This document shows, in pieces, positions 40,901 through 52,496 of a stretch of 64,000 bases of DNA. This stretch comes from Tubulanus polymorphus (Eukaryota; Nemertea; Palaeonemertea; Tubulaniformes; Tubulanidae). Position numbers and translations under genes: made by a program. The notes under the pieces were generated by a model that was not told where the DNA came from, made no database searches, and saw only the letters and a program-made list of their open reading frames with translations. The stretch's first letter is position 1. The number at the start of each line of letters is the position of its first letter. Location: the NCBI RefSeq assembly GCF_964204645.1, contig NC_134032.1, positions 7,063,175 to 7,127,174 on the forward strand. Direction: 5' to 3'.

Positions 40901-42972
40901 TATTCTTCTATTTCTTGATTAATTGCACCCAATTTTCCCGATAATTGTTTTATAAATAGATGGGTATCATATCCTGATAAATTATGAAATAATATTGGTA
41001 CGAAATTTACTTTTTTAGCTTGTAAATTGCAATCTTCATGAGCAGCTCCACGATATTTTGAATTCAAATGATCATGATCTCTAACTCTTTTATCAAATGA
41101 ATAAAAACGTTTTTCACAATAACAACAATGAGTTGCATAATTAAAATCAATTTCATCTTCTTTTGTCATAACTATTCTTTTATTTTTGTTTAATAATTTT
41201 GCAAAATCACTTTCTAATTCAATAATTTTGTTATAAAAATCATTAACTACATTTTCACCTCTAAAAGAAATATATTGACTTTCATATAATTCGGGATAAT
41301 TTGATTTGATGTAAATTCCATAAGCAGCAGCTCTTTGATGAACTTTTTTAATTGTATTTATAATTGGTGGGTCTTGAATTATATCTTCATTTAATTCATT
41401 TCCTTTATCCATTGATTTTAATAATTGCTTTTTGTTATATATTTCTTTTCTATCTTGATCAGTTAATTCTTTATTCAACGATTCAAAATCCCCATAAATT
41501 ACAAATGGAACAATATTTTTAAATTTATGATTAGTAAATTTCAATTTATAATCTTTTTCTGCTGGCATTATTAATTTACAAAAATCTTTAATATCACATA
41601 ATTCTTTATGTTTTAGTAACGCATTCTCAGTTCTAAATTTAGATAAACATTTTCTACATAGATAAATTTTACGATGATGATCACTTTCTGTTGTTCTAAA
41701 GAATAAATCAATTTGTTTTAACCACATATAATGTTCATTTTCATCTTTTTTGTAATATAACAAATCTATAGCATTTTCATCGTCATAATATTCTGTTAAA
41801 TATAAAGCTTCCAATGTATAATCTTTAATATTTTCACCTTTTGTCTTTGGTAATTGCATTAATTCAAATACATTTATTTTTAAATTATTAATTTTTTCTA
41901 TTTTAGGAATCATTTTTATAGTTACTGGATATTGATCAATTTTATATAATGTTTCATATTTCCGATAATCTGTTATTCTACAAACATTTTCCTGCGTTGG
42001 ATGTAAGCAACTAATAATTGACCATAGAAAACATTTATTATCTTCATTTTGAATATTTATTACTGCTTTTGTTATAAATGGTAATTTAATATAAGATGAT
42101 GCTTTAATATCCTTTTCTGTTGTAAAGTTTGAATCATTTTTAAACATTTTATTACTTTTTGATGTTTTATTCCTTTTTGTATTATAAACATTTAAATCTA
42201 AATATATAATTTCATTCAATGTTAAGCCAGAACCCTCAAAATATCTTTCTTCAATATAACGTTTAAATTCATTTAATATTTTTTCTAACTTCTCTTTTAT
42301 TTGTGTTTTTGAAATTATTTCTTCAGAGAGTGTTTGAATATTATAATCCATTTTTTCTTCTGACTTTATAAAACTTACTTTCCCAGAGATACTAATTTTT
42401 GGATATTCAACATCTGTTATCAAATCTAGTAATTTTTCTATTATTTCATTAAATTTACTATAATCTTCTATTGTTGTACCTTTAAAAAATCTAAATATAA
42501 TAGCTGCAGGACCAATTTTACTATGTAATGTTTCTAAGATTTCAATTGTATCTTTTATTTCTAGTGAATCAATATAATTTCTAACATTTTCCATGTAAGG
42601 TTTATTTGAAATGGATTTAGTTTTTGAAGTTGATTCTTTTACTTGTTGAGGTTTATTATCAAAATATTCTAATCCTAAAACATTTTTATTTAAATTTTTA
42701 TAATGTTTTTGTGATTCGAGATGTCTATTATAATTCCTTTTTACTATAAATTCATTACAAACTTCACATTTTATTTCATCCACATTCATATTTTCTAATC
42801 GTTCTTTTCTTTCATTGGAATTTTCTGGAGTTTCAATATCTATTACATTTTTTATATGATTTAAAGACTTTTCATGACGCGATTTTTGAGATTTATCAAT
42901 GTATTTTTTACAATATGGACAATGATATTGATTTTCATTAACATCAATTTGTTCTGTCTTATTCTCTTCCAT
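37913..42972 (-). pseudogene. polB: Protein-primed DNA polymerase B with an intein; one frameshift at the intein end
   Basis: The ATG is at the inner edge of the right terminal repeat. Two N-terminal C2H2-like fingers (about residues 18-40 and 68-90) and a NEDNKCFLWSIISC region precede the exonuclease motifs: YGDFES (about 493), FHNLSGYD (about 662) and YLKSDVMILADIF (about 828). Polymerase motif A (YIDANNLYGWA) is near 917 and motif B (NNSFYGK) near 1076. Motif C is split by an intein after the first aspartate (residue 1180). One missing base in an A-run at about 38371 shifts the frame at the intein's last residues. The rest, with VGIRSKMYSYKTKE and LKGITKHVV, is open to 37913. The enzyme replicates the element from terminal-protein primers. 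Confidence 0.9.
38369..39432 (-). other. Intein with LAGLIDADG homing endonuclease inside polymerase motif C
   Basis: About 354 residues. It starts with Ser1 directly after the catalytic aspartate of motif C and has the intein N-block pattern SVTADTPIL with a later VDVTEDHSL (block B, with the usual histidine). Two LAGLIDADG-type motifs, FFMGDGSAG and FIGFYAADGS, lie about 115 residues apart. The C-terminal block YDLSTDDGTF leads to the final Asn position, and the host Thr-Asp of motif C follows. The insertion point equals the known pol-c intein site. The frameshift lies within two codons of the splice junction, so whether splicing works in this copy is open. Confidence 0.85.
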
Positions 42973-43312
42973 TTATAAGGAAAAAAAATTACTTGTGGTG
43001 ATGAGTGGGGATTACTTCCCCTTGTATATAACAAACACGCTATTAACCGTTCTCACCCAAGCCTCACAGCATCTATTTGTCCGGGTACAGTTGACACGCA
43101 ATCACTGTACTACTACAGTAATAGCACACGCGTTAATAACCGTTCTCAGTAGAGACTCACTGTATCGATCTATCCACGCGCAGCTGTTGTTACGCGCACT
43201 CACTGTTTATGTGTGTCACAGAGCAATCGTCCGTTCTCACTAGAGCCTAGCTGTGATGAGTGGTGTCTCGACCTCTCGACCTCTGATCTGAAACCCCACT
43301 TTTCTAATTACT
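42969..43312 (-). repeat. Right terminal inverted repeat of element A, with iterons
   Basis: Near-identical inverted copy of 26308-26651 (a few substitutions), carrying the same three iterons and GGTCGA pair. Confidence 0.9.
42973..43006 (-). promoter_or_regulatory. Early-type promoter-like motif before the polymerase
   Basis: ACTCATCACCACAAGTAATT, a T-run and TTATAAATG on the minus strand. Confidence 0.6.
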
Positions 43313-43318
43313 CATTTA
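43313..43318. repeat. Target site duplication CATTTA, right of element A
   Basis: Matches 26302-26307. Confidence 0.9.
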
Positions 43319-43620
43319 GTATATTCTATTGTCATTTTATCATTTATTTGTACTATTAAAAAGCCAAGCGGCGAAGGCTCGTAGTTTTGATGCGAGGTCA
43401 ACCCTCATTTGGTTTCAATAGCTGGTCCTCTGATCAGAAAACATCAAAACACTGAATATGAAAATGACATTTAGTATTTTACAATACGGCACTTCGCATT
43501 TGCCTCGGGTGCAGATTGGCAAATAGATCGAACACTTTTTCTGGGAAAATATATCCCCCCATTGGCAAAATTACGGACCCGACTTTCGCACCCAACGCAG
43601 CCCCTGGCTACGGGGTTACG
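43319..43620. mobile_element. Right part of the transposon split by element A
   Basis: Contains AAGCCAAGCGG near the insertion and ends CCCCTGGCTACGGGGTTAC, similar in complement to the tract at 26055. Confidence 0.4.
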
Positions 43621-44474
43621 TAAATTTGAGTGTAATCATGGAAAAGGTGATTTTCTTGTGCTTCAGTCGTTCGGACCTTGGTTCACAAAGACTACTCCAG
43701 CTGATAGGGTTTGATTGATATTTTCGATCACTTCGTTCATATCTTTCTTCTAATCCAGAGATATGAACGAAATGAAGGGATAAAACTGGAAATGATATGG
43801 AGAAAAATTTCAACAACGTGCCTGGGTAAAAAGGTTTTGTAGCCGACCAATATGGCTATGTGGTGTAAAGCTTTAAAGTTAGTGGATTACATGTGGTTGT
43901 TTACTTAGGACGCTAGGTTTTTATGCGAAATATATTCATTTTCTTGATTTGGGGAAAGTTCGGTGATAAGTCCAACCCTTGATAGAACGCGTACAGAACG
44001 ATTTTAGCCCATTTTCAACACTGAATAAGCTTTTCTGTTCGACTTCTTGTGAATTTTATCTAGTGGAGGTATATAAAATGTGTATTTTAATGATTTCTTT
44101 TTCGAGTATCGATTCCTTTTCTGAAGACATAGCAGCGATCTTATACACAGAATGATTAATGAAAAAATGATTCTCCAAAAAGTTCATCGAGCAGCAATCT
44201 CCCGCATTACATCCAACAACCCCCTTGATTTTGACGATTTTACTCTACTGTAAATTCTATCAATTATCTTAACTGGGTCAAGGAAGTGTAAGTTTCCGGA
44301 CTAGGTCAACTACGTACGTACCATCTGTTTGGCCGGAGTCTGAATGCGCGCAATTTATTTCGAGAAGTCGCACGAAGCAAAATCGGGTAGCAACTTTACT
44401 TTAGAACTAAGGTCTAATAATCTATCGAGATGTGTAGCAAAAGTGATTCAAATGGATGGACATTTTTGTATGCT
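43621..44474. other. No gene recognised
   Basis: No protein-like open frame or clear repeat. Confidence 0.5.
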
Positions 44475-45710
44475 TCAGTTTAAGAAGTCGACTTTTCGAG
44501 TTAGTAAGTCGACTTTTCGAATTAAAAAAGTCGACTTTTCGAGTTAATAAGTCGACTTTTCGAGTTAATAAGTCGACTTTTCGAGTAAATAGGTCGACTT
44601 TTCGAGTTTAAGAAGTCGACTTTTCGACTTTAAAAAGTCGACTTTTCGTACGTCCGCCGGCAGTGATGTGATAGTTGTTCGACCCAATATATTGCTGACC
44701 TATAGCTGACCTAATTTCAATAAAGAGACGCATACTTAAGGCCCAATAGTAAAACGGGAGGGGGAGGGGGTTCAGGCAGAAATCTCAAGGAGTATGTGGC
44801 CCCTAAAGCCCTGTGATGTGCCAACTATCTGGAAAATTAAATTGAATATGTAACCATTTGTATTTGCATATGAAGTGCTGAAAAATTACACTTGCTTGAA
44901 ATTGAATGTAGGAATAATGGAGAACACCCTTAATGCCCTTAGACCTCCCTGTATCTTGTAATTCGATGAGGTATCCCTCAGTTTTCTATGAACCGGAATT
45001 AGGTCAGCGATCTCAATATATCAATATGAATAAGTATACTTCATCAATTTTACAATGTCGTGATATTGATGTCGACTTTTTGCGATATTGTCTCAATAAA
45101 TTGACGTGCATTTTAAGGTTAACTCGTGATAATTTTGTCGATGGTACGGTCAGGTCGAGATACAGTATATCGACATAAGTTAAAGTCGTGATCCGTATCA
45201 CGATTTACCGTGATAGGTTTTTGCGATAAGACGACATTATCGCTACGTATCAACTTAATCATGTCGATAAATCGCTATATATCTCGTTTTTTCGACATAA
45301 TTTCGTCGTGATAAAGGCTCGCGACGGTTTTGTACGAGTCCCAAAAAGTGACAGTCGAAAAGTCGACTTTTTAAAGTCGAATAGTCGACTTACTTTTTAA
45401 ACTCGAAAAGTCGACTTTTTAAAGTCGAAAAGTCGACTTTTTAAACTCGAAAAGGCGACTTACTTACTAGAAAAGTCGACTTTTTAAAGTCGAAAAGTCG
45501 ACTTAATAACTCGAAAAGTCGACTTTTTAAACTGAAAATAAAATGTTGTTGGCCGCATTGCTCTTCCGTACATAACAGCCAGACTTGAATAATTTTTGTA
45601 TAAACCGTCCGCAGAAAAGTTAACATGCAGTTTAAACATATATACGTAACGTAAGTTATTCGACATAATAAGTCGACTTTTCGACTTCAAAAAGTCGATT
45701 TTATAAGCAC
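44475..45710. repeat. Inverted clusters of a 21-bp GTCGACTTTTCGAG repeat, possible MITE
   Basis: About eight copies of AAGTCGACTTTTCGAGTTAA (44480-44650) face inverted copies (45355-45535 and 45670-45705). The 700 bases between contain TATCGT/TGTCGAT-rich DNA (45000-45330) and no gene. Subterminal repeat clusters in opposite orientation suggest a non-autonomous DNA transposon, but ends and target duplication were not found. Confidence 0.6.
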
Positions 45711-46825
45711 GTGGTTACCGGGTCAGGGTGTCAGGGAAAGGTCCACATGCGCGCTACTACAGAGACAGACACACGTGAGTGCATCCGCGGACTGAAGTTA
45801 AAGGAAATGTAAGTACATAATCTTTTGAAAACGAGCCATTTTTTGCTAACATCATTGTTATATCCCATAGAACGCACTTCGCGTTGACCAAACAATTCAA
45901 ACTCGAACGGAACGGCCCTGGTAATTGGTGTTCGTTGGTCCATCTCATTTGATTAGTCGACGAATGTTTTAACTGTGGCTAATTATTTTCTTTCGTGGGC
46001 TTGGATTTTATAGGAAGGCCTATGATTAGTTCACTTTGCTACCGCATAGCTCCTTATGCTGGACTTACTCTTACTGCGTAGAATAATGACGGGCATATAT
46101 TGATTCTCATCAGCACCCCGCTCCGTAATGCGGCGGCCTGGGGTTTTCTTTGTAATATTTTAGAATAAAATATTATAAAGCTACCACAGTCCAAAGTCAT
46201 CCGCCCACTGCACAACATGTAAACAGTTGAAACATAGTCTTAATCGCTAAACATACAGATACAGGCTATATTACAATAGGCCTAATTCAATAATACAGAT
46301 ACGGTGCCTTGTATTCACGAGTTCACGATTTCCACCATATGTCAACCCATTTTCGTTTCGAGACAAGCGGTTTCGGTTAAACTAAACAATCTCAACGTCA
46401 CCGGGTCGATTTTAGGTAAATGGAGTCTTTTTATTATCATAAATCATCACGCCATTCATCGTAATAGATAATAAGTACCGGTAGAGTATGAAATACAACC
46501 CCCTCTTCGAAGATTTTTTCACATCTTTTGATGAGTATGAAGTGGTTGATTTCATATGGCAAATTCCAGAGTCTTTGAATAATAAATTCAGCAATTTACA
46601 AAGGGATCTAGGGTAGGTCCTTGATATGGACCCCTTTGTGCGGTAATCTAATTTTTCTGGGTTCGCCCCCATTTTTACCATACCCTAACAGGTTATTCAA
46701 CCATTATGCGCTTGCGTAATGAAAACTGATTTAAAACATAAGAACGCTATGGCCCAAGTGTGCATACTTTTTTAACTTACGTCTCTGAAACATTTCCACC
46801 TACTTAATACTTTATATTTTTAGCT
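45711..46825. other. No gene recognised
   Basis: Short open frames only. The region just before 46826 (TATTTTTAG) could be the splice acceptor of the next gene. Confidence 0.5.
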
Positions 46826-49076
46826 ATGGACAAGTTTTTGCGAGGTAGAGGTGTGGAAACACGTCCACTTGAAGAAGAAAAGGTATTATTCTTGATTCAA
46901 CTCATTCGTCTCCAGCGACTGGGAGAGAAAATTACTTGTAAATCGTTCAAAAATTTGATTAATCTTTCGAACGATTCATCTGTTGACACAAAAACAATAA
47001 TTGGTTAGTAGGGTAGAATTGCCGACCGTTCGATAATTTACAATGTGTATCCCTGTAACCTTTTATCGAAATGGTCTGATATTTTATGTCTTGCAGTTCA
47101 ACCAGGATTCGTGAAGTTCCTGCTTTACGGTTGTCGATTGTCTAATTATCATACAATGCTTGTTTTTATAGATTGATGAGGTTGCTGTTAATTCTATGAC
47201 GGATGATGAGCTGAAGATTTTCGTTCCCAAGTATGGCGACAGAATTGCATTGCGATCGTTTCTAAGAAAAAACAAGTCACTGAACAGCGAGAAAAAAATT
47301 AGCCTTTTAGAGAAACTCAAACATAATCTGAACAGTAGAAAAGACGAATCAACATCTCAGAAGGAATCCGAGGTTGCAGAGAGCAACAACACGCATGATT
47401 CAAAAACTATAGAATTAGGATTATTGTTATTTGATTCAAAAAAGAAATTATTTAAACAAGTGAGAGCCACAAAAGGCGGGGGAATTCGATATCCCAAACT
47501 TTCTAAAACGGCGAAAAAGAAAGATATACTAGATGTTGCCATTAACGTTTTCTTTACTCCAGGAACTCCACTTGGTGAGAAAAAGGAATATTTTTGTGAA
47601 ATTACAGATTTCAAGCAAGTCGTATTGGATGATGAAAACATAACTATCGGAGAAATCGAGAAATCTACAGAAATTAAGAAGCTGCGGTTCTATCTGGCAA
47701 TTTCAAAAATTGAGAAATCCCCTGAATTTGAGGCTGCTAGTAAAGACACACCTCAGGGTGATAACATTTTTTCAGCATCGGCCTCAGTCCAGGACACTAT
47801 GTGTCATGATCATCCGGTAGCTTCAACATCGCATGAACACACTGAGACAGGCACGTACTATGAAGAGCCAGTCGCATCAGTATTAAGCAAGGATCCTACG
47901 TCGATGAGCCCAGTCTTTGGACATCAAATAGCATCTACATCACAAGAGGACCCTGTGACAGAAACATACTTTGGCGATCTGGTTGTGTCAACATCGGAAG
48001 GAAATCATCATGTATACTTTGAAGATTCCAGTGGCGAAATCCAGTTTCTGAGTAATCATATGCCCACGGAGAGCGTTATCAGACTTCACCGTGGACACAT
48101 TTTTCTAGAACTTATTCAAAACTTCCTAACCATCGCCATCCATGGCCGTCTGAAATTTGAACTGATAATGCCTAATGGAGAGAAGGAGGTTGCTGAGGAC
48201 AATGTGGGAGTTGCGCGCGATGTGCATCAGTGAATTTTGGAAAACGTTTTATGAAAAGTGTACTATGGGCGACAGAGTTAAGGTGCCAGTTTTAAGACAC
48301 GATATAACCCACAGTAACTGGTATTCCATCGGGAAAATTATAGCCTTCGGATGGAGAGAACATTTCTTTTTACCAATCGAAATTGCACGTTCGTTTTTCG
48401 AGTTATGTTTCTTGGGAAACGAGGCGGCGATACTGAACGACATGGTCGTAAATGATTTTCTGCACAATTTGCCGCTTGCAGACAGAGAATTACTCGTACA
48501 AGCTCAAAATGGTGGATTTGACGCCGATGAAGTGACCGAGGTCTTAACCAGCTATGATCTCAAAACAATCCCAACGGTTGAAAATATAAATCGTCTGATC
48601 CAAGAGCTCGCGAGAAAAAAAGGTTTTGCATGAGCCCAGTTTTGTCAAGGACTGCTGGGTAGAAGCGTGGTGTGACAGTCAGTTTGACATGAATATGGAT
48701 TTGGAAGACATGCACAGTAAGCTTTCCTTATAACCAAAAAAGGTCTTGGACATTTTGGACTTTGGCGAATTGTCTGCGAAAGAGGAGAAAATTGCTAAAT
48801 TTCTGAAAAGATTTATCAAAGGCTTAAACTCAGACATCTTGGAAAAATTCATGCGATTCTGTACTGGGTCGGGTGTAATGGGTCTCGATGTTGACGGAAC
48901 GTACTTCCAAGATAAGCATACGGTTCACGAATCTGACCGGGGCTAGTCGTCGCCCGATAGGTCATACATGCGGTCGAGTATTGGAACTTCCGCGCGAGTA
49001 TGATGACTTCATAGATTTTAGGTCGGAGTTCATGGCAATACTTACATCTAACGTATGGGTAATGGATTTTGCATAA
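46826..49076 (+). pseudogene. HECT-domain E3 ubiquitin-ligase-like gene, decayed
   Basis: A first exon-like piece (46826-47003) is followed by a SAM-like opening (DELKIFVPKYGDRIALRSF) from about 47172. A long low-complexity linker leads to the HECT-like fold at about 48080-49076: LHRGHIFLELIQNFL, CTMGDRVKVPVLRHDI and FLKRFIKGL. The active-site region is RRPIGHTCGRVLELP at 48945-48990, with Cys in the HTC position. Reading it needs at least three frameshifts (about 48232, 48617, 48930), and one TAA lies at about 48731. Two of the shifts are at homopolymers. Similar G2E3-like HECT genes are multi-copy in many invertebrate genomes. The product would have been a ubiquitin ligase; this copy looks dead. 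Confidence 0.65.
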
Positions 49077-50349
49077 TGTAACTGATTTTATCAAGGTCTT
49101 AAGTCTCCCGGGTGTTTTGAACATTTGTAGTGATAAGGAATCACTCTTTTATTCGCCTCCTAAGGGTTGAATATTTCATTTTTATTTGTTTTACACGGAT
49201 GCGTATAACGCCCACTAGTTAACACTTTATCTGATATCAAGTAACCAATTCAGATCGTCATGAATCAAATTTTAGTACAATTTAAATTAAGTCATCGAAT
49301 GAAATTGCTTATTTGATATGACAAAAAGTGGTAACTTTTCCCGCTTCCTTTTTAAGTTGAGCGTAACAAGCAATTACTGCAATTGCCGCTTATGGCAAAT
49401 AGTTTTACCTCGTTATACTTGTTGAACGTCGAAAAAGGTTCGAAGATCATCTCGATTTTATTAGACTTTAATTTTGAAAGTGAAATTTTATCAAGTTGCA
49501 TAATTTTTCAAAATGTATGTATTATGGATTATCCAAATACGACAAACATGTGCTTGAGAAATCAGTTAATGTGAGCAGGAGCATTTTGATTTAAGATAAC
49601 AATAAATAATAATTTTCTGAAGAATCAGCTTGAGATTCTGACTTAATCTAATCGTGTCTTACAGCGGTAAATAACTATTTGCAGCGTAAATAATTGATAA
49701 TGAGGTTTTAAACTGCTTAATTTCAGTTTTATATCAATCTGTTATAATAAAAAAAAAATTCTGTTCTCATTAACTGCCTTTGTAAGATTTTCTCGCCGTC
49801 TCAAAACTCTTTCCAAATGAATGAAGCGAAGTTACCCCTCTTGACTCGGTGCTCTTGTGGATTCTCATGACCACCCTTCAATTTATTGGATAATGTGCTG
49901 AACAAGACAGCGTACCTGATACTAAGCGTAGTCTTTTTTCAAGCAATATCTCACATCCTAACATCGAGAACTGCATATCTTACATTCGAGGTTAGTCGTG
50001 TACAATGACGTCATACACGCGAATTGTAAAATAAACGTGAATTTCCGTTTCACACGAGCTAGAAATTGCTGGCTGAAAACCGCTCGTGAAAATGTTTGCC
50101 GCAGCGTCTTCCAGCTCTGCCACCAAAAACGCTAGTGAAAACGGTCAAATTGCGGTAGCGGTTTCCAGCCGGCACGTGGAACCAGCTACATGAAAATGCA
50201 TGCCGCTGAAGTTGTTTTCACGTAGCTGGAAAAAGCCGCAGAAAAAGCTAGCTGGAAACTGCTCGTGAAAACCAGGCTTTTTAGGGAAGTTAGCTCGTGT
50301 CTGTTGCCATAGAACAACAATGAACGTAACTCAACAGTATATTCCTACA
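49077..50349. other. No gene recognised
   Basis: From 50040 to 50280 an alternating GCTGGAAACCGCTCGTGAAA-like tract recurs several times. No gene. Confidence 0.5.
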
Positions 50350-50356
50350 CTACACT

Positions 50357-50776
50357 TTATTTAGTGATAATTTGTGCCAAAAATGTATGAAAACACTTAA
50401 AGAGTGCAGACCAAGCCTCCAAGTCGTCAGTGATTTTGTTACGCAGTGTAATATATAGGTCACAGATATCATAAGGATCATCCAGGAAATCCCATCCCAT
50501 TTCATCCATGATATTAACGCATAGCTGACAGAAGTCTTCGTCACATGGAATTCCAGTCTTAGCAACAATTTCTTGGTGGGAAATCTGAATTTTCTGTTGG
50601 TTGACTTCTTTCATGTCATCACGAAAACCATGCAGCTCTGGATGCACATACATCATGATTGGGCGTCCTGTCGGCATGTCTATTCTTTGCTTCCTTATCT
50701 TGTGACGATTCCAAACATTCACCACCTGATCGAGATCGTGCTGAAGAAGAGAAGTTTTTGAGTTATATGGCCACAT
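50357..50776 (-). pseudogene. Fragment resembling the C-terminal part of a multi-copy integrase-like protein
   Basis: 139 residues with VVNVWNRHKIRKQRIDMPTG followed by RPIMMYVHPELHGFRD and a CDEDFCQLCVNIM segment. This matches my memory of the tail of integrase-core proteins that are multi-copy in fish and invertebrates (tryptophan-asparagine-x-H, PxGRP and a proline-leucine-glycine-type motif). The catalytic core is not visible within 1.5 kb. Family assignment is tentative. Confidence 0.4.
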
Positions 50777-51899
50777 AATTCATAACCATGACTATATTAA
50801 CATGATCTGAACCATATATCGATGTAGATTACAAGCTGCCAAAATGTATCGAATCGTAACACTTTCGGTACCTTGTATTCAACAAAACCATTAAACAGAG
50901 ATATACAAAGAAACCATTTGAGAGAAGATATTCCTACCTGAATTACATGCATGAAACAAAACTGCAGAAGATTCTTATCTAGAAAGTCACCAGTGTAATA
51001 GCACAGGGGTTTGGCGATGGGCTTGGATCGTGTTTTCTATGTGGTTGCTTGGATCGAGAAATCGAAAAAATTGAATATTTCCTTTACTCACGAACGCTGC
51101 TCATCACAAACCCGGAAATGATTAGCGGAAGTATGTGGCAGTGTTGCGTCGAAATTTTACCGCAGGTGCTGTAACATAATTTTCGTTTTTCATGAGTTGA
51201 TCGCTGATAATCGTAATATACACTGAGAAAAATATGAAATGTTTTTCTAAAATACTACCTATCCATTATCAAACATTCATATATTATCAGTCGCGTCTGA
51301 CTATATAAAATCACAAGGGATGAAACGCCTTCAGAGTTGTGCCAGCCAGAAAGTTGGGACAGTCACGTGACTAACGCTTCTAATTTGCATATCACTGACT
51401 GAATGCGAACCTTTTGTCATCACCGTCGGCGAGATGATGCTCAAGAATTCTGGGGTTTTCAATAGGAATTCAACGGGTGACCAGGCTCGCTGCTGTAAGC
51501 TGACCAAAATGTAGCTGTTTGAAGGAGGGGATTTCAAGGAAAATATCGGTGTTTTACCCTACCATCTGTTTATTAAACTCGAAATTTGCATTGAGATAAG
51601 CACGTAAATAATCCGTGGGTATATTTAATCACTTCATTTTAGGCCGTTTTGATGTGATATTTGCATTTTTTTGCGCTTTTGTACAGCGCGGCATGACGGC
51701 ATGGCGCCGGTCATTTTCTTTTCAAAAGTTTCAATGTGTCTGGCCGGGATGCATGAGTGCTCATTTGTTCTGTGCTGATTGTTATCTGCATTTGCAATCT
51801 CACTGACTGACTCCGAATCAAAGTTTACTTTCCATTTTTGCCTGGTTTTAAACACCACTGACCCTTATAACCACCCCTGTGCTTTTTAGCTAGGTTGTT
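50777..51899. other. No gene recognised
   Basis: Short open frames only. Confidence 0.5.
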
Positions 51900-52495
51900 C
51901 ATTGCATCATTCATCTGGAACTCAAGTTTGATTCCATCAAGCAATTGAGCTGAAAACTCCAATTTGATTCCATCAAGCAATTGATCTGAAACTCCAATTT
52001 GATTCCATTGCACTATTTTGATCCGAAACCGCAATTTGATTCCATCACACAATTGAGCTGAAACCGCAATTTGATTCCATCACACAATTGATCTGAAACT
52101 CCAATTTGATTCCATCACACAATTGAGCTGAAACTCCAATTTGATTCCATCACACAATTGAGCTGAAACTCCAATTTGATTCCATCACACAATTGAGCTG
52201 AAACTCCAATTTGATTCCATCAAGCAATTGAGCTGAAACTCCAATTTGATTCCATCACACAATTGATCTGAAACTCCAATTTGATTCCATCAAGCAATTG
52301 AGCTGAAACTCCAATTTGATTCCATCACACAATTGATCTGAAACTCCAATTTGATTCCATTGCACTATTTTGATCAGAAACCGCAATTTGATTCCATCAC
52401 ACAATTGATCTGAAACTCCAATTTGATTCCATTGCACTATTTTGATCTGAAACCGCAATTTGATTCCATCACACAATTGAGCTGAAACCCCAATT
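51900..52495. repeat. 35-bp minisatellite next to the PIF1-like gene
   Basis: About 17 copies of a unit containing GAAACTCCAATTTGATTCCA, then TCACACAATTGAGCT or the variants TCAAGCAATTGAGCT and TTGCACTATTTTGATCT. The array ends directly at the open frame of the helicase gene. Confidence 0.9.
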
Positions 52496-52496
52496 T

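Larger units (their letters stand above)
26308..43312. mobile_element. Element A: nearly complete 17.0-kb Polinton/Maverick (adintovirus-like)
   Basis: Termini AGTAATTAGAAAAGTGGGG are inverted at both ends and flanked by a perfect CATTTA duplication. The terminal repeats are about 344 bp. The element carries the Polinton hallmark set: protein-primed polymerase B, retrovirus-type integrase with chromodomain, packaging ATPase, major and minor capsid proteins. A VLTF3-like zinc protein and several small membrane proteins complete it. No adenain-type maturation protease was found. Polymerase, ATPase and major capsid genes are each broken by one single-base shift, and one virion gene by a stop, so this copy may be newly dead or the breaks may be sequence errors. 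Confidence 0.93.

Noticed and set aside
42995-43243. 82-residue frame inside the A terminal repeat, also at 26377-26625
   Set aside because: Present in both terminal repeats because of their identity; no domain, and it overlaps iterons and promoter motif.
44344-45626. Short frames over the GTCGAC repeats
   Set aside because: Repetitive composition only; they follow the 21-bp period.
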